The notes beneath the pieces are model-generated. The model worked only from the letters and a program-made list of their open reading frames with translations. It was not told the origin of the DNA and did no database searches. Positions 25,334 to 33,918 of a DNA stretch of 34,532 nucleotides are shown in pieces. The first letter of the stretch is position 1; each line of letters begins with the position of its first letter. A program made the translations under genes and the position numbers. The stretch comes from Butyrivibrio sp. (GTDB lineage: Bacteria > Bacillota > Clostridia > Lachnospirales > Lachnospiraceae), in the NCBI GenBank assembly GCA_017634825.1, contig JAGBMP010000043.1, forward strand, positions 1-34,532. Direction: 5' to 3'.

Positions 25334-25597
25334 ATGGTAACGAAAAAAGTTGTCATTACCAATCCTACAGGATTACATCTTCGTCCTGCCGGCAACCTTT
25401 GCAAAGTGGCGATGAACTATAAATCACATATTACTTTTAATTACGGTGATAACACAGCCAATGCAAAGAGTGTACTGAGCGTTTTGGGAGCATGTATCAA
25501 ATGCGGCGATGAGCTGGAGTTTAAGTGCGAAGGCCCGGATGAAGAAGAGGCTATGCAGGCGCTTACCCGGGCCATTGAAACAGGACTTGGCGAGTGA
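25334..25597 (+). CDS. ptsH: HPr-like phosphocarrier protein
   Basis: The 87-residue protein has the HPr active-site segment NPTGLHLRPAG with the phosphorylated His at residue 15. The regulatory Ser46 lies in ANAKSVLSV. The C-terminal half (GDELEFKCEGPDEEEAMQAL) is the usual last strand and helix. HPr passes phosphate from enzyme I to sugar transport IIA domains. Ser46 would allow HPr kinase control of catabolite repression. Three cysteines (about residues 23, 54 and 57) and an IKCGDEL segment differ from classical HPr. TAGGAGG precedes the ATG, 18 bases after the cdaR stop. No ptsI is adjacent, so it could be a paralogue with a regulatory role. Confidence 0.88.
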   Translation: MVTKKVVITNPTGLHLRPAGNLCKVAMNYKSHITFNYGDNTANAKSVLSVLGACIKCGDELEFKCEGPDEEEAMQALTRAIETGLGE

Positions 25598-25651
25598 ACT
25601 ATCTTGTGTTAAAATCACATGAGTTAAAATTTTAAAGAGGGAGTTTTGGAA

Positions 25652-26830
25652 ATGAAAAAGTTAAAAGCTGCATTAGTTGCAGGTCTTGCTGTAACAATGC
25701 TTTTTGGTTGCGGAAAAGCCAGCGATGAAGCTGTTGTTGGGCTTAGTATTGAGAAACTTGAAGATGTTCAGGATGTAACACCTGCAGCAACAGAGGCAAC
25801 ATCAGAAGAGGAAGAGGTTATCGATGAGGATGCTCCTCCTGCAGAAGGAATGGTAAGAAGCTACTTCACAAACCAGTGGGTTGATGAAGCAGTTAACAAT
25901 ACAAGACCTATCGCTGTTATGTACCCTATCAACAAGGAGGCTCAGCCACAGTACGGACTTAGCAATGTAGCAGTTTTCTATGAGATCATGGAAGAAGGCA
26001 GCATGAGCCGTCAGATGGGTATCGTTGAGGACTGGCAGAATCTTGAGCGTATCGGTAATATCCGTAGTATCCGTGATTACTTCGTATATGCAGCTCTTGA
26101 GTATGATCCGATTATCGTTCACTACGGCGGACCTGAGCTCTATGTTAAGACAATTCTTACACGTTCAGATGTAGATAACTTAAACGGTGTCGGCGGTGTT
26201 ATGGGTTCTGATTACGGCGCATTCTTCAGAGTACCTGAGGGAAGTACTTCAGAGCACACAGCTTTCACAGACGGATCTCACGTATCAAGTGCTATCAGCA
26301 AGGCCGGCTTCTCACTTGAGCACAGAGATTCATTCAATGGTGAGCCACACTTTAAGTTTACAGGATATACAAATCCTAACACACTTGAGGATTACTCAGA
26401 TGCAGTAGAGGCAACTGAGATCGATATGGCAGGATGCTTCCCTGTTACCAAGTCAACCCTTACTTATGATGAAGAGAAGGGCGTATATCTTAAGACTCTT
26501 TACGGCTCAGCTCAGAAGGATGCTCTTACAGGCGAGCAGCTTTCATTTGCAAATATCGTGATCCAGAGAACATATCACGAGACGCGTGATGACAACGGAT
26601 ACCTTGCTTATCAGATGCACGATACAACCAACGACGGTTACTTTATCACCAAGGGCAAGATGATCCACGTTACCTGGGAAAAGACAGACGACTACACACC
26701 TACCAGATACTTTGATGACAACGGCAATGAGGTTACCTTCAACACCGGCAGAACAATGATCTTCGTTGTTCAGCTCAAGGGCAAGTCATTCTCTAAGTTC
26801 AAGGTTAACGGTGTAGAATACGCAGACTGA
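25652..26830 (+). CDS. DUF3048 (YerB-like) lipoprotein
   Basis: The 392-residue protein has a lipoprotein signal with lipobox LFGC (cysteine 20 from the ATG at 25652). An acidic linker (about residues 45-65) precedes a DUF3048 body. Recognisable segments are NNTRPIAVMYPINKEAQPQYGL, given here by NTRPIAVMYPIN and QPQYGLSNVAVFYE, then RIGNIRSIRDYFVYAALEY and, in the C-terminal half, GRTMIFVVQLKG. The family is common on the outer surface of Firmicutes; its role is unknown. The ATG at 25652 is nine bases after AAAGAGGGA, better than the upstream TTG at 25646. It follows HPr by 54 bases. Confidence 0.85.
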   Translation: MKKLKAALVAGLAVTMLFGCGKASDEAVVGLSIEKLEDVQDVTPAATEATSEEEEVIDEDAPPAEGMVRSYFTNQWVDEAVNNTRPIAVMYPINKEAQPQYGLSNVAVFYEIMEEGSMSRQMGIVEDWQNLERIGNIRSIRDYFVYAALEYDPIIVHYGGPELYVKTILTRSDVDNLNGVGGVMGSDYGAFFRVPEGSTSEHTAFTDGSHVSSAISKAGFSLEHRDSFNGEPHFKFTGYTNPNTLEDYSDAVEATEIDMAGCFPVTKSTLTYDEEKGVYLKTLYGSAQKDALTGEQLSFANIVIQRTYHETRDDNGYLAYQMHDTTNDGYFITKGKMIHVTWEKTDDYTPTRYFDDNGNEVTFNTGRTMIFVVQLKGKSFSKFKVNGVEYAD

Positions 26831-26857
26831 TATCTGCATACGTATTGTAAATAATAG

Positions 26858-26881
26858 GCGGACGGCAGAGATGTCGTCCGC
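26858..26881 (+). terminator. Weak hairpin after the DUF3048 gene
   Basis: GCGGACG (26858-26864) and CGTCCGC (26875-26881) form a seven-pair GC-rich stem. The following bases (TAAATGTTTCGTT) have only short T runs, so termination would be partial at best. Confidence 0.45.
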
Positions 26882-26918
26882 TAAATGTTTCGTTAGATAA
26901 AACTGAAAGGTGCCTAAA

Positions 26919-27791
26919 ATGGAGAAAATCATTGTAACCGGATGCAACGGACAGCTTGGAAGAGCAATTAACTTAGAGCTTCCAAAGGATAAATATGAGC
27001 TTATCAACACAGACGTATTCCAGGGAGAAGGAATCATTCCCCTTGATATCACAAATGTTGATGCGGTAGTTGACCTCGCCAGAAAGACCAAGGCAAGTGC
27101 CATCATCAACTGCGCAGCATACACAGCAGTTGATAAGCAGGAGAGCGATATCGACCTCTCTTACAAGATCAATGCGATCGGTCCCAGAAACCTTGCAATA
27201 GCAGCAACTGAGGTTGGTGCTAAGCTTGTTCATGTTTCAACCGACTACGTCTTTGAGGGAAACGGTACAAGACCTTATACAGAGTTTGATAAGACAGGCC
27301 CTGTCAGTGTATATGGAAAGACAAAGCTTGCCGGCGAAGAAATGGTAAAGCAGTTCGCCAGAGATTTCTTTATCATAAGAACCGCATGGCTCTACGGAGA
27401 CGGCAAGAACTTCGTTAAGACAATGCTCTCTCTTTCAGAGAAATACGACGAGGTAAGCGTTGTTAAGGATCAGCTCGGTACACCTACCAGTACAAAAGAG
27501 CTGGCAAAGGCAATCCACTTCCTCCTCGGAACCGAGAACTACGGAGTATTCCACGGTACCTGTGAGGGTGACACCAACTGGGCAGACTTTACGGAGGAGA
27601 TCTTCAGGATCGCCGGCAAGTCAACCAGAGTTAACCACGTGACAACGGTGGAATACACTGAGAAGAATCCTCAGGCTGCTCCAAGACCTGCATACAGTAT
27701 TCTTGAGAACTATATGTTCAAGCTTACATCTGACTTTATGTTTGCTGACTGGCACGATGCAATTGAAGTCTACCTTAAGGAGATGCTTTGA
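26919..27791 (+). CDS. rfbD: dTDP-4-dehydrorhamnose reductase
   Basis: The 290-residue protein of the extended short-chain dehydrogenase family catalyses the last step of dTDP-L-rhamnose synthesis. The NAD(P) loop is VTGCNGQLGRAI at the N-terminus, and DITNVDAV follows. The catalytic Tyr-Lys pair lies in SVYGKTKLAGE, and QLGTPTSTKELAKAI is the RmlD signature near residue 185. I use the ATG at 26919, nine bases after GAAAGG; a GTG at 26910 is also in frame. The other rml genes are not in the window. The last base of the stop overlaps the next gene's ATG. Confidence 0.93.
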   Translation: MEKIIVTGCNGQLGRAINLELPKDKYELINTDVFQGEGIIPLDITNVDAVVDLARKTKASAIINCAAYTAVDKQESDIDLSYKINAIGPRNLAIAATEVGAKLVHVSTDYVFEGNGTRPYTEFDKTGPVSVYGKTKLAGEEMVKQFARDFFIIRTAWLYGDGKNFVKTMLSLSEKYDEVSVVKDQLGTPTSTKELAKAIHFLLGTENYGVFHGTCEGDTNWADFTEEIFRIAGKSTRVNHVTTVEYTEKNPQAAPRPAYSILENYMFKLTSDFMFADWHDAIEVYLKEML

Positions 27792-28243
27792 TGAGTTTTA
27801 TTAGCGGTGTACTAAGCAACAAAATACTTATTGCTGCGTTTTGTGGCTGGCTGGTAGCTCAGGTTTTGAAAACCATTATATATGTTGCGGTAAATAAGAC
27901 TTTTAATCCCGAAAGGCTTTTGGGAGATGGCGGAATGCCAAGCTCGCACTCAGCAACAGTAATGGCGATGGTGACATCTACAGCATTCTACTTTGGACCG
28001 GATACCTTTGAATTTGCAGTTACAGCCATTCTTGCTCTCATCGTCATGCACGATGCCATGGGTGTAAGGCGTGAGACCGGCAAACAGGCCAAGGTCATCA
28101 ACAACATGATGGACTGGTTTGTACAAAACAGCGACATCTCTCCTGAGGAAAAGCTCAAGGAATTCGTCGGACATTCACCGACTCAGGTTTTCTTCGGCGC
28201 ACTTCTTGGCATAATTGTAGGTGCCGTCGTTTGCAATCTTTAA
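27791..28243 (+). CDS. DUF212 (YuiD-like) divergent PAP2-family membrane protein
   Basis: The 150-residue protein has about four membrane segments. Conserved GGMPSSHSATVMA and DAMGVRRETGKQAKVIN match the divergent PAP2 / DUF212 group, which includes Bacillus YuiD. The SSHS resembles the phosphatase PSGH motif, but other catalytic Arg/His motifs of true PAP2 are less clear, so lipid phosphatase activity is uncertain. The ATG at 27791 overlaps the rfbD TGA by one base (TGATG), with AAGGAGA seven to eight bases upstream. The TTG just before is a less likely start. Confidence 0.8.
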   Translation: MSFISGVLSNKILIAAFCGWLVAQVLKTIIYVAVNKTFNPERLLGDGGMPSSHSATVMAMVTSTAFYFGPDTFEFAVTAILALIVMHDAMGVRRETGKQAKVINNMMDWFVQNSDISPEEKLKEFVGHSPTQVFFGALLGIIVGAVVCNL

Positions 28244-28272
28244 TCACTTACCTATTGGGGGCATAAATAACT

Positions 28273-30093
28273 ATGCTGACAGTGCTTGTTATCTGGATGT
28301 ATGTCATAGCGACAACATATCTTATTGGATACGGCTTTCTGATGTCTTTGGTCAATATGCCGGGTATGCTTCCCGACAAAAAGAACAAGAAACACGAAAG
28401 AGAAAGCAGAAGATACGACTTCAAGTTCAGAGAGAGCTACATTATTACCGGAATTGTTCTGGTTACGGTTTATGCGCAGATAGTCAGCTTATTTACAAAG
28501 GTTTCTTTAGGCGCCAATCTGGTTTTGCTTGCACTGAGTGTTCTTATTGCTGTTTACTATCGCGAGGAGCTTGGCGATGAGCTCCTTAGTATGCTCGGCA
28601 AGCTAAAGACAGGCGCAAACTTCTATGTATATCTTGCAGTTTTTCTGATCATGGCCTATGGGGCATCACACGGGTATATGCACTATGACTCGGATCTTTA
28701 TCACGCCCAGGCAATCCGTTGGATAGAAGAATATGGAATCGTAAGAGGACTTGGCAATCTCCATGTGAGACTTGCCTATAACAGCTCTGCTTTTCCGCTG
28801 TCTGCTCTTTACAGCTTTAGATTTCTCGGGGGACAGTCCTACCATGTGATGTCCGGATTTTTCGCGCTTCTCCTGGCGTGGCAATGCGTTGATATCAAGA
28901 ATGTTCTCAGAAGAGGTCATCCCGTTATCTCGGACTTTGCCCGTCTTGCAGCCATCTATTATCTCTTTACCATCTATGATGAGATGATGGCTCCGGCTTC
29001 AGACTATTTCCTTTCCTGCCTTGTCTTCTACATAATCATCCACTGGCTTGATATGAATGTGAGACATGAGAGGTCTTATCTGCCATACATTTTACTGGCG
29101 CTCCTTGGAGTGTTTGCTATTACCATCAAGCTCTCCGCAGCGCCGATGCTTCTTTTGACAATAGTCCCTATCTATAAGCTGTTCCATAACAGGACCAAAG
29201 AGAAGATGAGGGCATTCTGGGTTTCGGTGGCCTTGGCTTTTGTAATAGTACTCCCGTTCCTTATCAGGAATATAATCCTGTCGGGATGGTTGTTATATCC
29301 TGTAACGTTCCTTGATTTTTTTGGCTTTTACTGGGAGATTCCCAAAGGTCTTGCAGCCTACGATGCCCTTGAGATCAGGACCTTCGGACGGGGTTACAAT
29401 GATGTGGCAACCTATGGAAATGTTCCTATGCGTGAGTGGGTACCCAACTGGTTTGCAAGTATTACGGGACTTAACAAGATAATGCTGGTACTGGCGCTGC
29501 TTTCAATCGTAGCATACGTTATTTATCTTGCGTATTTTGTGCTGGCTTTTGCCGGAGAGAAGTCCGAGAAGTTAAAGAGCTTTAATAACTCTAAGGTCTT
29601 TGAGATCAGCCACAGAAGTATGCTGAGTATGGCAGACTTTCTAACCATAGGAGGTACTCTGATAGGGTGTTTTGCATTCTGGTTTCTGAGTGCTCCTCTT
29701 ATAAGATATGGCATAGTTTACGTATGGCTCCTGCCGGCAGTGATCCTTGGAAGGACATTCATTCTCGCCTACAACAGGCTCCTTGAGGATGAGGTAAAAG
29801 ACACTGTGGTCAAGGTCTTGGTTATCGTCTTTTTGGCCTGGTTTATCTATAAGTGTGCGATTGTTGCACTTGAGGATAACAGGCACTTTAACCCTGAGTA
29901 TCTGTTAAGACAGCAGGACTATGGCAGCTATGAAGTCGATACCTTTAAGATGGGGGATGAGACCTTCTATTATCCCGTTTCGGGAGATCAGGTCGGTTAT
30001 GATCCTTTCCCTTCTGCAACCCATGATATAACCGGGGAAGTGGAACTTATAGGGAGAGAAATTAAAGAAGGATTTAAGGCTGTAGGTAAGTGA
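28273..30093 (+). CDS. LIC_10190-like polytopic membrane protein, possible GT-C enzyme
   Basis: The 606-residue protein has about eleven to thirteen membrane segments. The outer-loop signature HYDSDLYHAQAIRWIEEYG (about residues 137-155) followed by GLGNLHVRLAYNSS matches the LIC_10190 family, often found in glycan gene clusters. The acidic residues of YDSD sit where GT-C transferases place catalytic acids. The charged cytoplasmic loop at about 34-58 (KKNKKHERESRR) is highly basic. A soluble C-terminal tail ends the protein. GGGGG lies twelve bases before the ATG. The substrate is unknown; a sugar-transfer role is inference from family context. Confidence 0.72.
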   Translation: MLTVLVIWMYVIATTYLIGYGFLMSLVNMPGMLPDKKNKKHERESRRYDFKFRESYIITGIVLVTVYAQIVSLFTKVSLGANLVLLALSVLIAVYYREELGDELLSMLGKLKTGANFYVYLAVFLIMAYGASHGYMHYDSDLYHAQAIRWIEEYGIVRGLGNLHVRLAYNSSAFPLSALYSFRFLGGQSYHVMSGFFALLLAWQCVDIKNVLRRGHPVISDFARLAAIYYLFTIYDEMMAPASDYFLSCLVFYIIIHWLDMNVRHERSYLPYILLALLGVFAITIKLSAAPMLLLTIVPIYKLFHNRTKEKMRAFWVSVALAFVIVLPFLIRNIILSGWLLYPVTFLDFFGFYWEIPKGLAAYDALEIRTFGRGYNDVATYGNVPMREWVPNWFASITGLNKIMLVLALLSIVAYVIYLAYFVLAFAGEKSEKLKSFNNSKVFEISHRSMLSMADFLTIGGTLIGCFAFWFLSAPLIRYGIVYVWLLPAVILGRTFILAYNRLLEDEVKDTVVKVLVIVFLAWFIYKCAIVALEDNRHFNPEYLLRQQDYGSYEVDTFKMGDETFYYPVSGDQVGYDPFPSATHDITGEVELIGREIKEGFKAVGK

Positions 30094-30235
30094 TTAAAAG
30101 ATTATAAATTATTCTGCAATATTGTTAATTTAAACTAAATTTTCTGACAAAAGACTAAAGCCTCGTGATTTTTGCGACGAAATAATGTATCATTATTAAA
30201 TGAAAAGCGTACAAGTTGCGCTCGGAGGATACATT

Positions 30236-30673
30236 ATGAGAAGAGCGATTCTTTCGGTGATCCTGGTCTTTATGCTTGGAATATTATTTCAACCTGTCAC
30301 AGCGAAGGCTGCCAAGGAGGATGATATTGTAGCGCTGATGAATAGCGAAAGGGCTAAACACGGGCTTTCGGAAGTAAGCATTGACCAGACTCTTACGGAT
30401 GTCGCCAAGACAAGAGCTGCAGAATGCTCCAAGAAGTTCTCTCACATCCGTCCAAATGGGAAGGCATGGTATACGGTATCCGGAGCAACTAACGCAGAGA
30501 ATCTTGCTCACGCAGTAAATGATGCGCAGCAGTCTCCTGAAAATGTGGTTCTGGCATGGCTCCTTAGCCCCACCCACAAGGCTAATGTAATGAGAAAGAG
30601 CTGTACCAGTGTAGGAATCGCTTATTACATTGGTACCAACGGAGAAACCTATATAGTTTGTGAATTTAATTGA
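30236..30673 (+). CDS. Secreted CAP-domain (SCP/PR1, YkwD-like) protein
   Basis: The 145-residue protein starts at the ATG at 30236 because TCGGAGGA lies six bases upstream and the resulting N-terminus is a clean signal peptide (MRRAILSVILVFMLG, with AKA cleavage near residue 25). An ATG at 30200 would add twelve residues in front and spoil it. The mature protein is a CAP domain with FSHIRPNG, AENLA and LSPTHKANVM, the three hallmark boxes; the His pair is kept. There are no SLH, LysM or other cell-wall anchors. CAP proteins of this class are extracellular with unknown activity. It is the last + strand gene before a convergent unit. Confidence 0.87.
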   Translation: MRRAILSVILVFMLGILFQPVTAKAAKEDDIVALMNSERAKHGLSEVSIDQTLTDVAKTRAAECSKKFSHIRPNGKAWYTVSGATNAENLAHAVNDAQQSPENVVLAWLLSPTHKANVMRKSCTSVGIAYYIGTNGETYIVCEFN

Positions 30674-30710
30674 TTCTAAATACCTTAGGTAGGGGTGTTT
30701 CGAATATATA

Positions 30711-30746
30711 AAAAGGCTCGTTACTTTGAAAGTAGCGGGCCTTTTT
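30711..30746 (+). terminator. Bidirectional terminator between the CAP gene and fcl
   Basis: AAAAGGCTCGTTACTTT pairs with AAAGTAGCGGGCCTTTTT across a one-base centre with few mismatches. T runs occur on both strands. It lies between the convergent CAP-protein gene (+) and the fcl gene (-) and can serve both. Confidence 0.85.
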
Positions 30747-30761
30747 ACTGCTTATCATTTG

Positions 30762-31706
30762 TTATCTCTCTGCTCTCATAGGATTGTTGAGGAAATCCTC
30801 GTAAGCAAGCTTTATTCCGTCATCAAGCTCTGTGGTGTAAGTCCAGCCAAGAGCCTTAGCCTTGGAGACATCAAGAAGCTTTCTTGGTGTTCCGTTGGGC
30901 TTTGTAGGATCCCAGCGGATCTCTCCTGTGTAGCCGATGATCTTGGCAACCTTCTCGGTAAGCTCCTTGATCGTAAGCTCTTTTCCTGTGCCGGCGTTAA
31001 CTGTCTCGTTGCCACTATAGTTATTCATAAGGAATACACAGAGGTTAGCAAGATCGTCAACATAGAGGAACTCTCTTAAAGGACTTCCGTCACCCCAGCA
31101 GGTTACGTATGGAAGATTCTGCTCCTTGGCCTCGTGGAAACGGCGGATAAGAGCGGGAAGTACGTGTGAATGTGTGGGATGATAGTTATCGTTTGGTCCG
31201 TAGAGGTTTGTGGGCATTACTGAGATGTAGTCGGTTCCGTACTGCTTGTTGAGGTACTCACAGTACTTAAGGCCGGAGATCTTAGCAAGTGCATATGCCT
31301 CGTTAGTCTTCTCAAGCTCGGAAGTAAGAAGGCAGTTCTCCTTCATGGGCTGAGGAGCCATTCTGGGATAGATGCAGGAGGAGCCAAGGAATTCAAGCTT
31401 CTTGCATCCGTTTTTCCAGGCTGCGTTTATTACGTTCATCTCAAGGATCATGTTCTCGTACATGAAATCTGCAAGGGCCTGTGAATTGCCCATGATTCCG
31501 CCAACCTTGGCAGCTGCAAGAAATACGTACTCGGGTCTTTGCTCTGCAAAGAAGTTCTCAACCTGATCCTGTCTTGTGAGATCAAGCTCTTTATGGGTTC
31601 TTGTGATTATGTTGTTATAACCCTGCTTTTCAAGTTCTCTTACTATGGCAGAGCCAACCATTCCTCTGTGGCCTGCAACATAGATTTTTGCATTTTTTTC
31701 CATCAT
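30762..31706 (-). CDS. fcl: GDP-L-fucose synthase
   Basis: The 314-residue protein is a GDP-4-keto-6-deoxy-D-mannose 3,5-epimerase/4-reductase of the SDR family. The NADP loop is VAGHRGMVGSAIV. AAAKVGGIMGN and GSSCIYP follow, and the catalytic YxxxK is YALAKISGLK. NLYGPNDNYHPTHSHVLPA and GDGSPLREFLYVDD are typical of Fcl. It follows gmd by 15 bases on the same strand, giving the two steps from GDP-mannose to GDP-L-fucose. On the - strand GAGGT lies eight bases before the ATG. A second ATG directly follows and is an equal start. Confidence 0.96.
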   Translation of the reverse strand: MMEKNAKIYVAGHRGMVGSAIVRELEKQGYNNIITRTHKELDLTRQDQVENFFAEQRPEYVFLAAAKVGGIMGNSQALADFMYENMILEMNVINAAWKNGCKKLEFLGSSCIYPRMAPQPMKENCLLTSELEKTNEAYALAKISGLKYCEYLNKQYGTDYISVMPTNLYGPNDNYHPTHSHVLPALIRRFHEAKEQNLPYVTCWGDGSPLREFLYVDDLANLCVFLMNNYSGNETVNAGTGKELTIKELTEKVAKIIGYTGEIRWDPTKPNGTPRKLLDVSKAKALGWTYTTELDDGIKLAYEDFLNNPMRAER

Positions 31707-31721
31707 ATTTTTGTACCTCTA

Positions 31722-32813
31722 TTACTTATCAATACCTTTCTCAAGGAACTCTGCCAGGTTGAATTCTACGTGCTCGTTGGCTCTTTCAACAGCAACCTTG
31801 GCCATGTCGTGCTCAACCATGTTCCTTACGAGATCCTCGAAGGATGTGGACTGTGGATTCCAGTGGAGCTTCTCTTTTGCCTTGGTTGGGTCGCCCCAGA
31901 GGTTAACAACGTCTGTAGGTCTGTAGAAGTCAGGTGATACTTCAACGAGAACCTTGCCTGTTGCCTTGTCATAACCCTTCTCGTCCGGACCCTCTCCCTT
32001 AAACTCAAGCTCGATGCCTGCATAGTGGAAAGCAAGCTGAGCAAACTCACGAACGGAGTGCTGTACGCCTGTTGCGATAACGAAGTCCTCAGGCTTGTCG
32101 TTCTGGAGGATCAGCCACATGCACTCAACATAGTCTTTTGCATAACCCCAGTCACGAAGGCTGGAGAGGTTTCCAAGATAGAGCTTATCCTGCTTGCCCT
32201 GGGCGATTCTGGAAGCTGCAAGAGTGATCTTACGTGTAACGAAGGTCTCTCCGCGGCGCTCAGATTCGTGGTTAAAGAGGATTCCTGAGCAGCAGAACAT
32301 GTTGTAGGCTTCTCTGTACTCCTTTACGATCCAGTAGCCGTAGAGCTTGGCTACAGCGTAAGGGCTGTATGGGTGGAAAGGTGTCTTTTCATTCTGAGGA
32401 ACTTCCTCAACCTTGCCGTAGAGCTCAGAAGTTGATGCCTGGTAAATTCTGCAGGTCTCGGTAAGTCCGCAGAGACGAACTGCCTCAAGGACACGAAGAA
32501 CACCTGTTGCGTCAACATCAGCTGTAAACTCAGGTGAATCGAAGGAAACCTGAACGTGTGACTGAGCTGCGAGATTGTATATTTCATCCGGGCGAACCTT
32601 TGATACTACGCCGAGGATGCTCATGGAATCGCCCATATCGCCGTAGTGAAGGTGAAAGTTGGGCTTGCCTTCAAGGTGAGCGATTCTCTCTCTGTAGTCG
32701 ACAGAAGACCTTCTGATGATTCCGTGAACGTCATAGCCCTTTTCAAGCAGGAACTCTGCAAGGTAAGAACCGTCCTGACCGGTTATACCGGTTATCAAAG
32801 CTTTCTTTGCCAT
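31722..32813 (-). CDS. gmd: GDP-mannose 4,6-dehydratase
   Basis: The 363-residue SDR protein converts GDP-D-mannose to GDP-4-keto-6-deoxy-D-mannose. Visible are the NADP loop [24 protein letters not shown], the catalytic STSELYGK with YxxxK in [12 protein letters not shown], and the family-specific [20 protein letters not shown] use the ATG at 32813 because AAAGGA lies seven bases upstream on the - strand; a TTG at 32834 would add seven odd residues. It is the first gene of the gmd-fcl unit, driven from the shared divergent region. Confidence 0.96.
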   Translation of the reverse strand: MAKKALITGITGQDGSYLAEFLLEKGYDVHGIIRRSSVDYRERIAHLEGKPNFHLHYGDMGDSMSILGVVSKVRPDEIYNLAAQSHVQVSFDSPEFTADVDATGVLRVLEAVRLCGLTETCRIYQASTSELYGKVEEVPQNEKTPFHPYSPYAVAKLYGYWIVKEYREAYNMFCCSGILFNHESERRGETFVTRKITLAASRIAQGKQDKLYLGNLSSLRDWGYAKDYVECMWLILQNDKPEDFVIATGVQHSVREFAQLAFHYAGIELEFKGEGPDEKGYDKATGKVLVEVSPDFYRPTDVVNLWGDPTKAKEKLHWNPQSTSFEDLVRNMVEHDMAKVAVERANEHVEFNLAEFLEKGIDK

Positions 32814-32865
32814 ATAGTAATCCTTTCTTAACAAAAAAACATTTAGATTTGTACTTTTCTATATC

Positions 32866-32894
32866 ATTATATTTGCTAGTTTACACTTTTTAAA
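32866..32894 (-). promoter_or_regulatory. Promoter for gmd-fcl
   Basis: Read on the - strand, TTTAAA (32894-32889) is separated by 17 bases from a perfect TATAAT (32871-32866). The start point would be near 32859, giving a leader of about 45 bases. Confidence 0.65.
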
Positions 32895-32914
32895 TTCACT
32901 TTCTTGACTTTGAT

Positions 32915-32943
32915 TTGCATTATCTTGCTGCCGATTTTATAAT
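32915..32943 (+). promoter_or_regulatory. Promoter for the AraC-type gene, seven bases before its ATG
   Basis: TTGCAT (32915-32920), a 17-base spacer and TATAAT (32938-32943) are followed by seven bases and ATG. It is back to back with the gmd promoter, 20 bases apart at the -35 boxes. Three copies of (C/G)ACTTT (32884, 32897, 32906) lie in and near the gap. Confidence 0.6.
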
Positions 32944-32950
32944 GAGAATT

Positions 32951-33811
32951 ATGAAGAATCAATTATTTCAAGGTGAATACGTATCCTCAGACAGGCTTTT
33001 GTACACCCCTTCTGAATTTGCCAAGAATAACCTCATGTATTTGCAGGAAATTGGCAGGCTGACAGCCCAGAAGCCCCACACCAGCAAGAGGCAGAATCTG
33101 TCCTCTTTTCTTTTTATTTATGTTAAGAGTGGCAGTGGGTTCATAGACTATGAGGGAAAAGAGTACGCGGTTTCCGAAGGGGATTGTGTCTTTATCAACT
33201 GTCAGAACCTCTATTCCCACAGGACTTCCAATGACCTGTGGTCCATCGAGTGGATCCACTTTAACGGTGAAAATCTCCTGCCAATATATCTTAAGTACTT
33301 AGAAAGAGGTGGTCAGCCGGTATTTCGGCCTGACGACCCCTCAAGGTTTATGCATCTGTGGGATGAGCTAAATTCCGTATCAAGATCCTCCGACTACATC
33401 AGGGACATCAAGATCAACGAATATTTATCGGGGCTTGTGACCTTCCTTATGACCTTCAGCTGGAATCCCGAGATAACCCAACAGAGCGGAAGCAGCAAGA
33501 CGGTTAATGCTCTCAAGGAATATCTGGATACTCACTATCAGGAAAAGATAACGCTTGATATGCTGGCAGACAACTTCCTGATGAGTAAGTACACCCTCTC
33601 AAGGAGTTTCAAGGAACAGGTTGGAACCTCGATCATTAACTACCTGCTCGTTGTCCGCATAACCCATGCCAAACAGATGCTGCGCTTTACGGACAAGACT
33701 GTGGAGGAGATCGGCGCCGGCTGCGGAATAACACCCCTTTACTATTTCTCCCGCATGTTCAAGCAGATCGAAGGCGTAAGCCCCCTCGAATACCGCATGA
33801 GCTGGAAGTGA
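32951..33811 (+). CDS. AraC-family transcriptional regulator
   Basis: The 286-residue protein has an N-terminal cupin-like sugar-sensing domain (about residues 20-150, with a FIDYEGKEYAVSEGDCVFIN strand pattern). A C-terminal pair of helix-turn-helix motifs (about 190-285) follows: ITLDMLADNFLMSKYTLSR, then FKEQVGTSIINYL and EEIGAGCGITPLYYFSRMFK, ending SPLEYR. It would bind DNA in response to an unknown small ligand. I take the ATG at 32951; an ATG at 32942 overlaps the TATAAT. There is no clear Shine-Dalgarno site. Divergence from gmd makes that operon a candidate target, which is inference. Confidence 0.88.
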   Translation: MKNQLFQGEYVSSDRLLYTPSEFAKNNLMYLQEIGRLTAQKPHTSKRQNLSSFLFIYVKSGSGFIDYEGKEYAVSEGDCVFINCQNLYSHRTSNDLWSIEWIHFNGENLLPIYLKYLERGGQPVFRPDDPSRFMHLWDELNSVSRSSDYIRDIKINEYLSGLVTFLMTFSWNPEITQQSGSSKTVNALKEYLDTHYQEKITLDMLADNFLMSKYTLSRSFKEQVGTSIINYLLVVRITHAKQMLRFTDKTVEEIGAGCGITPLYYFSRMFKQIEGVSPLEYRMSWK

Positions 33812-33829
33812 GCTTACCCCACCGTAACA

Positions 33830-33858
33830 TTGAAAGAAAGGCGCAATAAGTGTAGAAT
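33830..33858 (+). promoter_or_regulatory. Promoter for the 33919 glycosyltransferase gene
   Basis: TTGAAA (33830-33835) and TAGAAT (33853-33858) are 17 bases apart, each matching five of six consensus bases. A start near 33865 would leave a leader of about 54 bases. Confidence 0.6.
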
Positions 33859-33918
33859 AAGGATTAGGATTGCGATACTGTGCGCACCTGACAAAATCAG
33901 ATTGGAAAGAGTAAGGCT

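Noticed and set aside
28221-28580. + strand open frame of 119 codons
   Set aside because: It overlaps the end of the DUF212 gene and the start of the LIC_10190-like gene in another frame, with no ribosome site.
30094-30235. Riboswitch (cyclic di-GMP or cyclic di-AMP type) in the gap before the CAP gene
   Set aside because: I could not find the conserved core of either class. The gap is AT-rich, with only weak promoter-like boxes.
31539-31937. + strand open frame across the gmd-fcl junction
   Set aside because: It is antisense to two well-supported enzymes and its composition is that of a reverse reading of them.
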